64,000 nucleotides of DNA, from NCBI GenBank assembly GCA_945869965.1, contig CAMBRC010000012.1, forward strand, positions 1-64,000, written 5' to 3'. This DNA is from Asaia bogorensis. GTDB lineage: Bacteria > Pseudomonadota > Alphaproteobacteria > Acetobacterales > Acetobacteraceae. Shown here piece by piece: positions 16,583 to 24,607 of this stretch. Numbering within the stretch: position 1 is the first letter of the stretch; every line of letters begins with the position of its first letter. A program made the translations under genes and the position numbers. The notes under the pieces were generated by a model. The model saw only the letters and a program-made list of their open reading frames with translations. It was not told the origin of the DNA and ran no database searches.

Positions 16583-18262
16583 ATGGACCAGACCGCCCTC
16601 ACCACCAGCTACGTCAGCGGCACCTCATCCGTGCCCCTCATCGGCGACACCATCGGCCAGCACTTCGACAAAACCGTCGCCAAATATCCCAACCGCGACG
16701 CCCTCATCGTCCGCCAACAGAACATCCGCTACACATGGCGCCAACTGGCCGCCGAGGTCGACACCTTCGCCGCCGGCCTCCTCGCCCTCGGCCTTCAGCC
16801 AGGCGACCGCATCGGCATCTGGTCCCCCAACAACGCCGAATGGACCATCACCCAATTCGCCACCGCCAAGGCCGGCCTCATCCTCGTCAACCTCAACCCG
16901 GCCTACCGCCTCTCCGAACTCGAATACGCCCTGAACAAAGTCGCCTGCCGCGCCCTCGTCACCGCCACGTCCTTCAAAACCTCAGACTACGCCGGCATGC
17001 TCCAAACCCTCCTCCCCGAACTCGCCACCGCCCAACCCGGCCAGCTCAAAGCCGCCAAAGCCCCAGCCCTCACCACCATCATCCAGATCGGCCCGCAAAC
17101 AATTCCGGGCGCCCACCCCTTCGCCGCCATCCCCGCCATGGCCACCCAAGCCCACCGCCAAACCCTCGCCGACCTCGCCCCCCGCCTGCAATTCGACGAC
17201 CCCATCAACATCCAGTTCACCTCCGGCACCACCGGCGCCCCCAAAGGCGCCACCCTCACCCACCACAACATCCTCAACAACGGCTTCTTCACCGCCGAAA
17301 CCATGAACCTCACCCACGAGGACCGCCTCTGCATCCCCGTCCCGCTCTACCACTGCTTCGGCATGGTCATGGGCAACCTCGGCTGCCTCACCCACGGTGC
17401 CGCCATGATCTACCCCGGCGAAGGCTTCGACCCCCTCGCCACCCTGGAAACCATCCAAGCCGAAAAATGCACCGCCCTCTACGGCGTCCCCACCATGTTC
17501 ATCGCCCAGATGGACCACCCCCGCTTCGCCGAATTCGACCTCTCCTCCATCAGAACCGGCATCATGGCCGGCTCCCCATGCCCCATCGAAGTCATGCGCC
17601 GCGCCATGGCCCTCATGCACCTCAACGACATCACCATCGCCTACGGCATGACCGAAACCTCCCCAGTCTCCTTCCAAACCGGCCTCACCGACCCCGTCGA
17701 ACGCCGCGTCGCCACCGTCGGCCGCATCCACCCCCACCTCGAATGCAAAATCGTCGACACTGAAGGCCGCACCGTCCCCCCCAACACCCCCGGCGAACTC
17801 TGCACCCGCGGATACTCCGTCATGCGCGGCTACTGGGACGACGCCCCCCGCACCCAGGAAGCCATCGACCCCGCCCGCTGGATGCACACCGGCGACCTCG
17901 CCACCATCGACGCCCAGGGCTACTGCGCCATCGTCGGCCGCATCAAGGACATGGTCATCCGCGGCGGCGAAAACGTCTACCCGCGCGAAGTCGAAGAATT
18001 CCTCTACCGCCACCCCGCCATCGCCGACGTCCAGGTCTTCGGCGTCCCCGACCAGAAATTCGGCGAAGAACTCTGCGCCTGGGTTAAACTCCGCGACAAC
18101 GAAACCCTCACCGAAGACCAGGTCCGCGACTTCTGCCGCGGCCAAATCGCCCACTACAAAATCCCCCGCTACGTCCGCTTCGTCCCCGACTTCCCCATGA
18201 CCGTCACCGGCAAAATGCAGAAATTCATCATGCGCGAAACCATGATCAAGGAGCTCACCTGA
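16583..18262 (+). CDS. AMP-binding acyl-CoA synthetase
   Basis: ANL-superfamily ligase, 559 aa, that activates a carboxylic acid to acyl-AMP and then acyl-CoA. The P-loop [16 protein letters not shown], the A5 motif AYGMTETSP, the A7 motif HTGDLA, the A8 hinge [20 protein letters not shown] and the catalytic Lys in TVTGKMQK are all present. It groups by eye with medium/long-chain fatty-acyl-CoA synthetases rather than benzoate ligases. AGGGAGACACG precedes ATG 16583. Codon use on this strand is extremely C-rich. It is divergent from the hydroxylase, and a G-rich repeat and palindromic repeat follow. Confidence 0.9.
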   Translation: MDQTALTTSYVSGTSSVPLIGDTIGQHFDKTVAKYPNRDALIVRQQNIRYTWRQLAAEVDTFAAGLLALGLQPGDRIGIWSPNNAEWTITQFATAKAGLILVNLNPAYRLSELEYALNKVACRALVTATSFKTSDYAGMLQTLLPELATAQPGQLKAAKAPALTTIIQIGPQTIPGAHPFAAIPAMATQAHRQTLADLAPRLQFDDPINIQFTSGTTGAPKGATLTHHNILNNGFFTAETMNLTHEDRLCIPVPLYHCFGMVMGNLGCLTHGAAMIYPGEGFDPLATLETIQAEKCTALYGVPTMFIAQMDHPRFAEFDLSSIRTGIMAGSPCPIEVMRRAMALMHLNDITIAYGMTETSPVSFQTGLTDPVERRVATVGRIHPHLECKIVDTEGRTVPPNTPGELCTRGYSVMRGYWDDAPRTQEAIDPARWMHTGDLATIDAQGYCAIVGRIKDMVIRGGENVYPREVEEFLYRHPAIADVQVFGVPDQKFGEELCAWVKLRDNETLTEDQVRDFCRGQIAHYKIPRYVRFVPDFPMTVTGKMQKFIMRETMIKELT

Positions 18263-18268
18263 CCTCAC

Positions 18269-18310
18269 TTCTCTCCCCTCGCGCTCGGGCGGGGGGAGCC
18301 GGAGGGGGGC
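18269..18310. repeat. C/G-rich intergenic repeat, copy 1
   Basis: CTCTCCCCTCGCGCTCGGGC followed by GGGGGGAGCCGGAGGGGGGC. The C-rich and G-rich halves can form a hairpin directly after the acyl-CoA ligase stop. Similar sequence occurs at 52577-52618 and, in part, at 55207-55240. It may act as a terminator for the ligase gene. Confidence 0.7.
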
Positions 18311-18331
18311 TCTTTCACGTCATCCATGTAA

Positions 18332-18384
18332 CAAGCAAGTCCTTCTTTTTGTGAACAAAAAGAAGCAAAAAAACTTCATCCATT
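18332..18384. repeat. Palindromic intergenic repeat, single unit (locus 3 of 9)
   Basis: Forward unit with left edge CAAGCAAG, arms CTTCTTTTT (18342-18350) and AAAAAGAAG (18357-18365) around GTGAAC, and tail CAAAAAAACTTCATCCATT. It lies in the 493-base gap between the acyl-CoA ligase and HNH genes, which otherwise holds only repeats. Confidence 0.88.
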
Positions 18385-18399
18385 CCCCCCCCTCAACGC

Positions 18400-18430
18400 G
18401 GTCATCTCGAACGAAGAGATGGATCCACGC
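18400..18430. repeat. Short interspersed repeat, GTCATC...GGATCCACGC type
   Basis: GTCATCTCGAACGAAGAGAT followed by GGATCCACGC, a diverged relative of the 32-base repeats at 20593 and 55258. The CTCGA/GAAGAGAT part can form a small hairpin. Confidence 0.5.
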
Positions 18431-18446
18431 TTCCCTCGCGCCAACC

Positions 18447-18558
18447 GCTAGTGGTGCGATCCAAACGCTTGCTACCCAAGCGTTTGGTGAATCGCTCCAC
18501 CAAATCAGGCTAGTGGATCGCATCTGACGGCTCTTTCCGTCAGATGCGATCCACTAGC
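18447..18558. repeat. Twin hairpin element upstream of the HNH gene
   Basis: Two adjacent hairpins. In the first, CCAAACGCTTG (18461-18471) pairs perfectly with CAAGCGTTTGG (18477-18487); with mismatches the pairing extends outward to GTGG/CCAC at 18450-18500. In the second, the 22 bases at 18509-18530 (GCTAGTGGATCGC...) pair perfectly with 18537-18558 across a 6-base loop. GCTAGTGG marks both outer ends of the block, like a terminal inverted repeat. The remainder of the gap to 18755 shows no gene. Confidence 0.8.
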
Positions 18559-18755
18559 GCCACCATTCGCGCCAGTCTTGCAAAGTCCGCCTGCCGCACA
18601 TCGGCATCATTGCCGTGCGCCGCCTGCGCCGTCTCCACAACATCGTCCGGGCTCCGCGCGGCAACCTGCGGCAAGCCTCGCATCAATTCCAAGCTATGGC
18701 AGAACGTGGTTCATTGGCTTATCCTCTTGTATCCGTAGCGTAGGGCAATGTCAGC

Positions 18756-19565
18756 ATGGCAAAGCGTAGAGACGATTGGCTTGTGAAAGCCGGTCAAGCA
18801 TGGGAAGTTTTGGTAAAAGCTGCAGCACGCAGGGAATTGGTCACGTACAAACAGGTTGGGGACGCGATTGACCTGCATCACCGGGTAATGTCTATCCCAC
18901 TCGGCATCATTCGGGATTATTGTCTTGAGGAGAGGCTTCCTGTTCTTGCATCTCTTGTGGTAAGCAAATCAAAAAATGTGCCGGGAAAAGGATATTTCAC
19001 CCCGGGTGTCGGTAGCGTCGATGAAGCCCAATTGGAGGTCTTTGACCATCACTGGGGAATAAACGAAAATCCGTTTGTTCAATTCAACAGTGGAGAGAAT
19101 TTTGATCGGCTTATAAATGACATAATTAATGATCCAAACAAGGCTGGTGACATCTACGTTCGCGTCCGAAGACGAGGAATAGCACAGCAGATTTTCCGAC
19201 GGGTCGTGACCCGTGTGTACAATTTCAAGTGCGCCATGTGTGGGCTTTCCTTTTTGGAGGCTCTTGATGCCGCCCATATCGTCCCTTGGTCCCACGCGAC
19301 GCCACAGCAGCGGATGGACCCTCGAAACGGGCTGCTGCTATGTGCAACGCATCATAAGCTTTTTGATGCGGATTGGATCACAGTCACAGAGAGCTATCGC
19401 ATCAGCTATGTTGACCCGCAAAAAAAAGATGGCCCCTACAGCGAGGCCGATGCTCAAGTCTCTGCGGACCTACACGGCAGAGAGTTGAAGCTGCCGTTGG
19501 ATAAGACACTTTGGCCGATCGTCGAATGGATTAGACAACGGAATGGTCCTGAGGAGTTGGAGTAG
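18756..19565 (+). CDS. HNH endonuclease, low GC
   Basis: A 269-aa HNH nuclease. The C-terminal half has a zinc/metal finger: CAMC near residue 155, AAHIVPWS, then NGLLLCATHHKLFDADW, giving the His-Asn-His catalytic set of the HNH_2 type found in restriction-like proteins. The N-terminal third (LVTYKQVGDAIDLHHRVMSI...LPVLASLVVSKSKNVPGKGY) looks like a winged-helix DNA-binding region of the kind seen in alkyltransferase-like proteins. Base composition and codon use are far more AT-rich than every neighbour, indicating horizontal transfer. It follows a hairpin-rich gap and ends 2 bases before the MORN gene. A methylation-dependent or other defence nuclease is plausible; no methyltransferase is nearby. 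Confidence 0.85.
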   Translation: MAKRRDDWLVKAGQAWEVLVKAAARRELVTYKQVGDAIDLHHRVMSIPLGIIRDYCLEERLPVLASLVVSKSKNVPGKGYFTPGVGSVDEAQLEVFDHHWGINENPFVQFNSGENFDRLINDIINDPNKAGDIYVRVRRRGIAQQIFRRVVTRVYNFKCAMCGLSFLEALDAAHIVPWSHATPQQRMDPRNGLLLCATHHKLFDADWITVTESYRISYVDPQKKDGPYSEADAQVSADLHGRELKLPLDKTLWPIVEWIRQRNGPEELE

Positions 19566-19567
19566 CG

Positions 19568-20296
19568 ATGTTTGATCTGGGCCGGTCATCGCGCGCCCTC
19601 CTCCTCGCCCTCCTCCTCGCTCCCGCCCCCGAAGCCGCCGCCCAATCCCCCACCTGGGCAAAAACCACCACCGGCTGCCAGATCTGGGACCCCTGGGGCG
19701 CCAGCGAAACCCTCTCCTGGTCCGGCCCCTGCACCGCCGGCAAAGCCACCGGCAAGGGCACGTTGCAACGCGGACGCGGCGCCGCCGCCCTGGCCTACGA
19801 CGGCACCCTGCGCGACGGCCGCGCCCACGGCCCCGGCCGCATCACCTGGGCCGATGGCGCGCAGTACAACGGCAACTGGCAGGACAGCCAGCGCGCCGGC
19901 CGTGGCACCCAAATCTTCGCCAGCGGCAACCGCTACGAAGGCGATTGGCGCGTCGACGTCCCGCACGGCCGCGGCACCCTGACCACCACCACCGGCCTGC
20001 GCTACGAAGGCGACTGGAAAGATGGCCAACGCACCGGCCAAGGCGACTTCACCATGCGCGACGGCACCCGCTACACCGGCGGGTGGCTGAACGGCAAACA
20101 GGAAGGGCAGGGCACCCAGGTCTTCGCCAACGGCAGCCGCTACGAGGGCCAGTGGCGCGGCGGCCTGCCAAACGGCCCCGGCACCGGCTATGGCGCGGTC
20201 ACCGGCCGGATCTTCCGCGGCACTTTCCGCAACGGCTGCCTGCGCACCGACCAATACACCGCCGCCTTCGGCGTCCCCGACGCCGCTTGCCAATAG
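19568..20296 (+). CDS. Secreted MORN-repeat protein
   Basis: A 242-aa protein with an N-terminal signal peptide (RALLLALLLAPAPEAAAQ). About six MORN repeats follow from residue 70 to 210, each in the form YEGDW-x-DG-x-x-HGRGT. MORN repeats form an extended beta-sheet and usually mediate membrane or protein contacts; the precise role here is unknown. A Cys pair (GCQIW and GPCTAG) precedes the repeats. It starts 2 bases after the low-GC HNH gene but has high-GC codon use, so its original promoter may have been displaced. Confidence 0.85.
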   Translation: MFDLGRSSRALLLALLLAPAPEAAAQSPTWAKTTTGCQIWDPWGASETLSWSGPCTAGKATGKGTLQRGRGAAALAYDGTLRDGRAHGPGRITWADGAQYNGNWQDSQRAGRGTQIFASGNRYEGDWRVDVPHGRGTLTTTTGLRYEGDWKDGQRTGQGDFTMRDGTRYTGGWLNGKQEGQGTQVFANGSRYEGQWRGGLPNGPGTGYGAVTGRIFRGTFRNGCLRTDQYTAAFGVPDAACQ

Positions 20297-20336
20297 GCTT
20301 GGCACGGAAAAAAATGCCACACCGCTAAAAAATTCC

Positions 20337-20364
20337 TTGCCATCCCTCATCGGTTATGTATAAT
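20337..20364 (+). promoter_or_regulatory. Promoter of the small Pro-rich protein gene
   Basis: TTGCCA (20337-20342) and TATAAT (20359-20364) with a 16-base spacer. The -10 box ends 7 bases before ATG 20372, so the transcript would start at or next to the start codon (leaderless). The same TTCCTTGC-anchored layout precedes the paralogue at 55357. Confidence 0.65.
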
Positions 20365-20371
20365 CCCAAAC

Positions 20372-20977
20372 ATGAAAGCAGAACGCACCCCCTTCGCGGC
20401 CCATCCGCTTGCCGGCCTCCTCGCCGACATGCGCCTGGAATCCGCCCGGCGCGCCGCCCAGCGCGGCGTGCTGGTGGCCCTGCACGCCCTGATTCTGTCC
20501 GCCCTGACGCGCCTGCTCGGCCGCCTCGATGCCCTGCTCACCCTCTGGCAATCCGGCCAGCTCCCCACCCCGACCCCCGTCCGCACCCGCATCGTCATCC
20601 CGGCCGCCGCGAAGGACCCGCGCTCCCCTCACGTCACCACCCGGTCGCTCCACCGCGCACGCCCGCTCGCGTCACCGCCGCCCGGCGCCGCGCAGCCGCA
20701 ACCCCAGCGCCCGCAGCCGCCCTCGCACCCAACCGCCCCCGCCGCGACCCCGCCGCCAATCCCCCTCCCGCACCCCCGTTTCCACAAGCCACCATGGCCC
20801 TCGCGCGCAAAACACCCCGAACCCCCCGCGCTCAGCTGCATCTTAAATGTTTCGATATCGAAATTAAAAACATCCTTGCACCCCCAGCCCAACCCCGCTA
20901 GCGTCCCGTCCATGCGCAACCCCGCCACATCGCCCGTCTCGCGATTTTGGTACCGCTGGTACATCCCGGTGGTCTAG
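20372..20977 (+). CDS. Pro-rich small protein, paralogue of 55357, probably frame-disrupted
   Basis: The open frame is 201 aa, but only the first 75 residues look authentic: a hydrophobic helix (LVALHALILSALTRLLGRLDALLTLW) then SGQLPTPTPVRTR, matching the layout of the protein at 55357 (NRLGRMVLRLDRL, AGTLPKPCPARP). After that the frame crosses a 32-base interspersed repeat (20593-20624) and becomes a Pro/His/Arg string. A neighbouring frame then looks more protein-like (RRDPAANPPP). The last 22 codons coincide with the aromatic leader peptide, in frame by chance. I read this as a member of a lineage-specific family whose 3' part was shifted by repeat insertion. Function unknown. Confidence 0.45.
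   Translation: MKAERTPFAAHPLAGLLADMRLESARRAAQRGVLVALHALILSALTRLLGRLDALLTLWQSGQLPTPTPVRTRIVIPAAAKDPRSPHVTTRSLHRARPLASPPPGAAQPQPQRPQPPSHPTAPAATPPPIPLPHPRFHKPPWPSRAKHPEPPALSCILNVSISKLKTSLHPQPNPASVPSMRNPATSPVSRFWYRWYIPVV
20593..20624. repeat. 32-base interspersed repeat inside a coding frame
   Basis: CGTCATCCCGGC, then six variable bases, then GAAGGACCCGCGCT. It matches the copy at 55258-55289 at 29 of 32 positions. Here it lies inside the small Pro-rich protein gene, where the paralogue has no such sequence. Confidence 0.75.
20876..20904 (+). promoter_or_regulatory. Promoter of the DAHP synthase leader
   Basis: TTGCAC (20876-20881), a 17-base spacer and TAGCGT (20899-20904). Transcription would begin 7-8 bases later, at or just before the ATG of the leader peptide (20912), making it leaderless. 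The region just upstream is A/T-rich, unlike coding sequence. Confidence 0.55.
20912..20977 (+). CDS. Aromatic amino acid leader peptide (attenuator)
   Basis: A 21-aa peptide, MRNPATSPVSRFWYRWYIPVV. Five of six consecutive codons specify aromatic residues (Phe-Trp-Tyr-Arg-Trp-Tyr), too dense for chance. It ends 25 bases before a 9-bp hairpin and about 190 bases before a type II DAHP synthase, the first enzyme of aromatic biosynthesis. Ribosome stalling at these codons when charged Trp, Tyr or Phe tRNA is scarce would be expected to prevent hairpin formation and let transcription continue. Known family logic: Trp/Phe leader attenuators; the assignment here is inference from sequence. Confidence 0.75.
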   Translation: MRNPATSPVSRFWYRWYIPVV

Positions 20978-21002
20978 GTCTGCGCGCATAACGCACTCAC
21001 CG

Positions 21003-21036
21003 AAGCCGCCACCCCCTGGCGGCTTTCGCGTTTCTT
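21003..21036 (+). terminator. Attenuator hairpin before DAHP synthase
   Basis: AAGCCGCCA (21003-21011) pairs perfectly with TGGCGGCTT (21017-21025) across CCCCC, followed by TCGCGTTTCTTG, a modest U-rich run. GGTGG at 20968-20972, within the last leader codons, can pair with CCACC at 21009-21013 and so compete with the terminator stem, giving a possible antiterminator. Confidence 0.65.
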
Positions 21037-21100
21037 GATCCCCTCGACCAGCACGAAATCCCCGCCAGGGCTGAAGCGGCTCCCACCAAGGAGCAAGCTC

Positions 21101-21181
21101 ATGTCCGACGACTTCGACGTTCTCACCGGCCCCGCCACCCCGCCGCAGCCGAAGCGACAGGTGCAAAATGTCCATTCGTAA
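21101..21181 (+). CDS. 26-aa ORF overlapping the DAHP synthase start
   Basis: [20 protein letters not shown]... then VQNVHS, initiated by ATG after a strong AAGGAGC ribosome site. It ends 14 bases inside the DAHP synthase gene, whose own ribosome site is weak. It could be a translational-coupling peptide. No family recognised. Confidence 0.45.
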   Translation: MSDDFDVLTGPATPPQPKRQVQNVHS

Positions 21182-22559
21182 TCAGGCGGGGCGTAACCTC
21201 ACCGCCCCGACCCCCGCCGCCGACTGGTTCCCCGCCTCCTGGCGCGCCCGCAAAGCGCACCAGATGCCAACCTACCCGGACGCCCAGGCCCTCGCCGCCG
21301 CCGAAGCAAAACTCCGCACCTCCCCCCCGCTGGTCTTCGCCGGCGAGGCCCGCTCGCTGACCACCGCCCTCGGCCGCGTCGCCCAAGGCAAAGCCTTCCT
21401 CCTCCAAGGCGGCGACTGCGCCGAATCCTTCAGCGAATTCAACGCCAACCTGATCCGCGACACCTTCCGCACCATCCTGCAAATGGCTGTCGTCCTCACC
21501 TACGGTGCCGCCACCCCCGTGGTAAAACTCGGCCGCATGGCCGGCCAGTTCGCCAAGCCACGATCCTCGGACACCGAAACCATCAACGGCCTCGAACTCC
21601 CCAGCTATCGCGGCGACATCATCAACGGCCCCGACTTCACCGTCGCCGACCGCACCCCCGACCCCGCCCGCATGCGCGAGGCCTACTACCAGTCCGCCGT
21701 CACCCTTAACCTCCTGCGTGCCTTCGCCCAAGGCGGTTTCGCCGACCTCCGCCGCGTCCACCAATGGAACCGTGATTTCGTCGCGAACTCCCCCCTCGGC
21801 CCGCGCTACGAGGACATCGCCCGGCGCATCGACGAAAGCCTCGCCTTCATGGCCGCCTGCGGCCTGTCCGACCAGCCGCAACTCGCCGAAACCGATTTCT
21901 GGACCAGCCACGAAGCCCTCCTCCTCCCCTACGAAGAGGCGCTGACCCGTACCGACAGCCTCACCGGCACCGCCTATGCCTGCTCCGCCCACATGCTCTG
22001 GATCGGCGAACGCACCCGCCAGCCAGACGGCGCCCATGTCGAATTCCTCCGCGGCGTCGGCAACCCGATCGGCATGAAGGTCGGCCCAACGATGACGCCC
22101 GACGAACTGCTCAGCCTCTGCCGAACCCTCAACCCCAGCAACACGCCGGGACGCCTGACCCTGATCACCCGCATGGGCGCCGAGAAACTCGGGGCCACAC
22201 TTCCCGGCCTCCTCCGCGCCGCCAAAGCCGACGGTCAAAACATCGTCTGGTGCTGCGACCCCATGCACGGCAACACCGTGAAGGCCAGCAGCGGCTACAA
22301 GACCCGTGCCTTCGATGCCATCCTGGCGGAGATCAGCGCCTTCTTCGCCGCCCACCGCGCCGAAGCCACCCACCCCGGCGGCATCCACATCGAGATGACC
22401 GGCAAGGACGTCACCGAATGCACCGGCGGCGCCCAGGAAATCGGCGACGCCGACCTCGCCGCCCGCTACGACACCCTCTGCGACCCCCGCCTCAACGGCG
22501 CCCAGGCCCTCGAACTCGCCTTCCTGGTCGCCGAAGAACTCAAGTCCGCCCGCACTTGA
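21168..22559 (+). CDS. aroG: Type II 3-deoxy-D-arabino-heptulosonate 7-phosphate synthase
   Basis: DAHP synthase of the plant-like class II, 463 aa, condensing phosphoenolpyruvate and erythrose 4-phosphate at the head of the shikimate pathway. Signatures are [11 protein letters not shown] near residue 80, [44 protein letters not shown], and the metal-site His and Glu in [10 protein letters not shown] and [12 protein letters not shown]. The N-terminus ([17 protein letters not shown]) is also typical. It is preceded by an aromatic leader peptide and hairpin, so attenuation rather than only allosteric feedback may control it. The symbol is for the type II isozyme; the numbering of isozymes in this species is unknown. 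Confidence 0.95.
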   Translation: MSIRNQAGRNLTAPTPAADWFPASWRARKAHQMPTYPDAQALAAAEAKLRTSPPLVFAGEARSLTTALGRVAQGKAFLLQGGDCAESFSEFNANLIRDTFRTILQMAVVLTYGAATPVVKLGRMAGQFAKPRSSDTETINGLELPSYRGDIINGPDFTVADRTPDPARMREAYYQSAVTLNLLRAFAQGGFADLRRVHQWNRDFVANSPLGPRYEDIARRIDESLAFMAACGLSDQPQLAETDFWTSHEALLLPYEEALTRTDSLTGTAYACSAHMLWIGERTRQPDGAHVEFLRGVGNPIGMKVGPTMTPDELLSLCRTLNPSNTPGRLTLITRMGAEKLGATLPGLLRAAKADGQNIVWCCDPMHGNTVKASSGYKTRAFDAILAEISAFFAAHRAEATHPGGIHIEMTGKDVTECTGGAQEIGDADLAARYDTLCDPRLNGAQALELAFLVAEELKSART

Positions 22560-22583
22560 AGCGATCCCCCGCTTGAAGCGGTA

Positions 22584-22609
22584 CCCTGCCGGTGTCACAA
22601 CCGGCAGGG
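22584..22609 (+). terminator. Hairpin between DAHP synthase and HAD genes
   Basis: CCCTGCCGGT (22584-22593) pairs perfectly with ACCGGCAGGG (22600-22609) across GTCACA. There is no U-tract after it. It lies 25 bases after the DAHP synthase stop and 25 before the HAD start, so it is either a weak terminator or an mRNA-processing hairpin. Confidence 0.5.
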
Positions 22610-22634
22610 CGAACTAACGCGACTGGGGTACACG

Positions 22635-23306
22635 ATGATCCGCCCACCCTTTCCCCGTGCCATCGCCGCCGTGATCTTCGACATGGACGGCACCCTGCTG
22701 GATACCGAGAGCGTCTATGTCCGCACCTTCATCGAAGCCGCCGGCGAGATGGGCCACCCGATCAGCCATGACTTCCTGCACACCCTGATCGGTCTGCCTG
22801 GCGGTGAGTTCCAGAAGAACCTGCGCGCCAAACTCGGCGAGGACTTCCCCTACGCCGAGCACCGCACCCGCTACCTGGTCCGTCGCAATGAGATCCTCGC
22901 CGACGGCGTGCCGATCAAGCCCGGCGCGCTCGAACTGCTCGACCACCTCGAAGCCACCAACACCCCCATGGCCATCGCCACCGCCGCCACCCGCGAAAAC
23001 GCCGAGGAACACCTGCGCCGCTCCGGTCTGCGCGCCCGCTTCGGCGTCGTCCTGACCCGCGATGACGTCAAGAACTCCAAGCCGATGCCCGACCTCTTCC
23101 TCGCCGCCGCCGCCGGCATCGGCATCGCCCCCGACGCCTGCATCGCCATCGAAGACTCACACAACGGCGTCCGCGCCGCCCACGCCGCCGGCATGATGAC
23201 GGTCATGGTCCCCGACATCCTCGCCGCCACCGACGAAATCCGCGCGATGTGCGTCACCGTCCTGGACACGCTGCACGACCTGCGCGGCCTGCTCAAACCC
23301 GGCTGA
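22635..23306 (+). CDS. HAD-superfamily hydrolase, beta-phosphoglucomutase-like
   Basis: Subfamily IA HAD phosphatase or phosphomutase, 223 aa. Motif I is FDMDGTLLDTE (nucleophile Asp16, acid/base Asp18), motif II is ATAATRE, the motif III Lys is in VKNSKPMPDLF and motif IV is AIEDSHNGVRAAHAAGM. The helical cap lies between residues 20 and 95. Substrates of this class are sugar phosphates, phosphoglycolate or nucleotides and cannot be narrowed by sequence alone. It overlaps the convergent MFS gene by 14 bases. Confidence 0.9.
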   Translation: MIRPPFPRAIAAVIFDMDGTLLDTESVYVRTFIEAAGEMGHPISHDFLHTLIGLPGGEFQKNLRAKLGEDFPYAEHRTRYLVRRNEILADGVPIKPGALELLDHLEATNTPMAIATAATRENAEEHLRRSGLRARFGVVLTRDDVKNSKPMPDLFLAAAAGIGIAPDACIAIEDSHNGVRAAHAAGMMTVMVPDILAATDEIRAMCVTVLDTLHDLRGLLKPG

Positions 23307-24576
23307 GCCGCACCGTCATCGGCTGCACCCGCCAGACCAGCAGCCACAGCAACGCCGCCCCCTGGGCCACGACGCATAGCCCGAACGCCCAGGTGTACCC
23401 GGCGGGATCGTAGCCCCCCGCCGCGGTCCGCGGCCACAGGTCGATCATCTGCCCGATCCCCCATTGGGCCAGGAACACCGCGGAGAACATCAGGAAGTTC
23501 ATGCTGGTGGTGACCCGCCCCGACAAGTCGAGCGGAAACGCCTGGGTCAGGGGAGGGAAGTAGACGATCATGTAGGTGCCAAGAAACCCGAACAGCACCC
23601 ACCACAGCACCGGTGCCGCGAACGGAAAGGGCAGGGTGCCCAGATCGACCCAGGCCAGCACCGCGCTGACCCCCGCGAACAGCGACAGCATCACCGTGGC
23701 CGTCGCGAAATGCGACACCCCGCGCCGCGCCATTGCCGCCGCGACGAAGCCCGACGACAGGAACCCCAGCGTCATCGCCACCGCCGCCCAGAACATCGTA
23801 ACACTGCGCGTGGCCGCATCCTGCCCCGCGACATCGCGCAGCCAGGGTCCGATCCACAGCGTCTGCACCCCGATGAACGTGCCCTGCTGGGCCGCGAAGA
23901 TCGGCACCAGCCGCCAGAAGAACCCGTCACGCATGATCCGCCCGACCGCCGAGACCTGTTCGCCGAAGCTGCCTCCGGCCTGTGAGCCCGGCCGCTCCGG
24001 CACCACCAGCCACATCATCGCCGCCACCACCAGCGTCGCCCCGCTCAACACGAAGAACAGCCCGTGCCAGCTCATCACCCCCAACGCCGCCTGCGCCGGG
24101 GCGGTGGCCACCAGCGAGCCCAACCCGCCGGCCGCCATCAGCGCGCCGTTCATCACCGGCCAGTGCTCGGCGCGGAACCACAGGCTGATCGCCTTCAGCG
24201 CCCCCATCAGCCCGGCCGCGACCCCGAGCCCGATCAACACCCGCCCAGCCACCAGCTGGGTCATGCCGCCGCCGAGCCCGAACACCACCGCGCCGGCCGC
24301 CGCGGCCAGCAGCAGGCAGGCCTGGGTCCGCCGCGGCCCGTAGCGGTCCAGCGCCAGGCCGAGCGGGAGTTGCACCGCGGCGAACATGATGAAATAGGCG
24401 CTGGTCAACAGCCCGAGATCGCCCGCCGACAATCCGAGGTCATCGGCGATGAGCGGCCCGACCACGGCGTTGACCGTGCGGTACAGGTAGGACAGGAAAT
24501 ACGCTGCCGCGAACGGCAGGTAGACGCGCGCCAGCAAGGCGGCGATGCCGTATGGCACCGCTTCGGTCTTGTTCAA
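23293..24576 (-). CDS. MFS transporter
   Basis: Twelve-helix major facilitator, 427 aa. The loop 2-3 motif is GLALDRYGPRRTQ, and TM1 carries AAYFLSYLYRTVNAVVGPLI. Later hydrophobic segments run evenly to the C-terminus. By eye it resembles nitrate/anion-cation symporter-like and sugar-acid porters, but no substrate can be given. The start is TTG 24576, behind a strong AAGGGGGGGAA site; no better-placed ATG exists. The gene runs 31 bases after the class II aldolase gene and may be cotranscribed with it. It converges on the HAD gene with a short overlap. Confidence 0.88.
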   Translation of the reverse strand: MNKTEAVPYGIAALLARVYLPFAAAYFLSYLYRTVNAVVGPLIADDLGLSAGDLGLLTSAYFIMFAAVQLPLGLALDRYGPRRTQACLLLAAAAGAVVFGLGGGMTQLVAGRVLIGLGVAAGLMGALKAISLWFRAEHWPVMNGALMAAGGLGSLVATAPAQAALGVMSWHGLFFVLSGATLVVAAMMWLVVPERPGSQAGGSFGEQVSAVGRIMRDGFFWRLVPIFAAQQGTFIGVQTLWIGPWLRDVAGQDAATRSVTMFWAAVAMTLGFLSSGFVAAAMARRGVSHFATATVMLSLFAGVSAVLAWVDLGTLPFPFAAPVLWWVLFGFLGTYMIVYFPPLTQAFPLDLSGRVTTSMNFLMFSAVFLAQWGIGQMIDLWPRTAAGGYDPAGYTWAFGLCVVAQGAALLWLLVWRVQPMTVRLSRV

Positions 24577-24607
24577 TTCGTTCCCCCCCTTGGCGCGTAA
24601 GTCTGGC

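Noticed and set aside
20380-20901. Alternative plus-strand frames over the small Pro-rich gene
   Set aside because: They lack a start with the family N-terminus. One of them may contain the original 3' part after repeat insertion, but I cannot show this.
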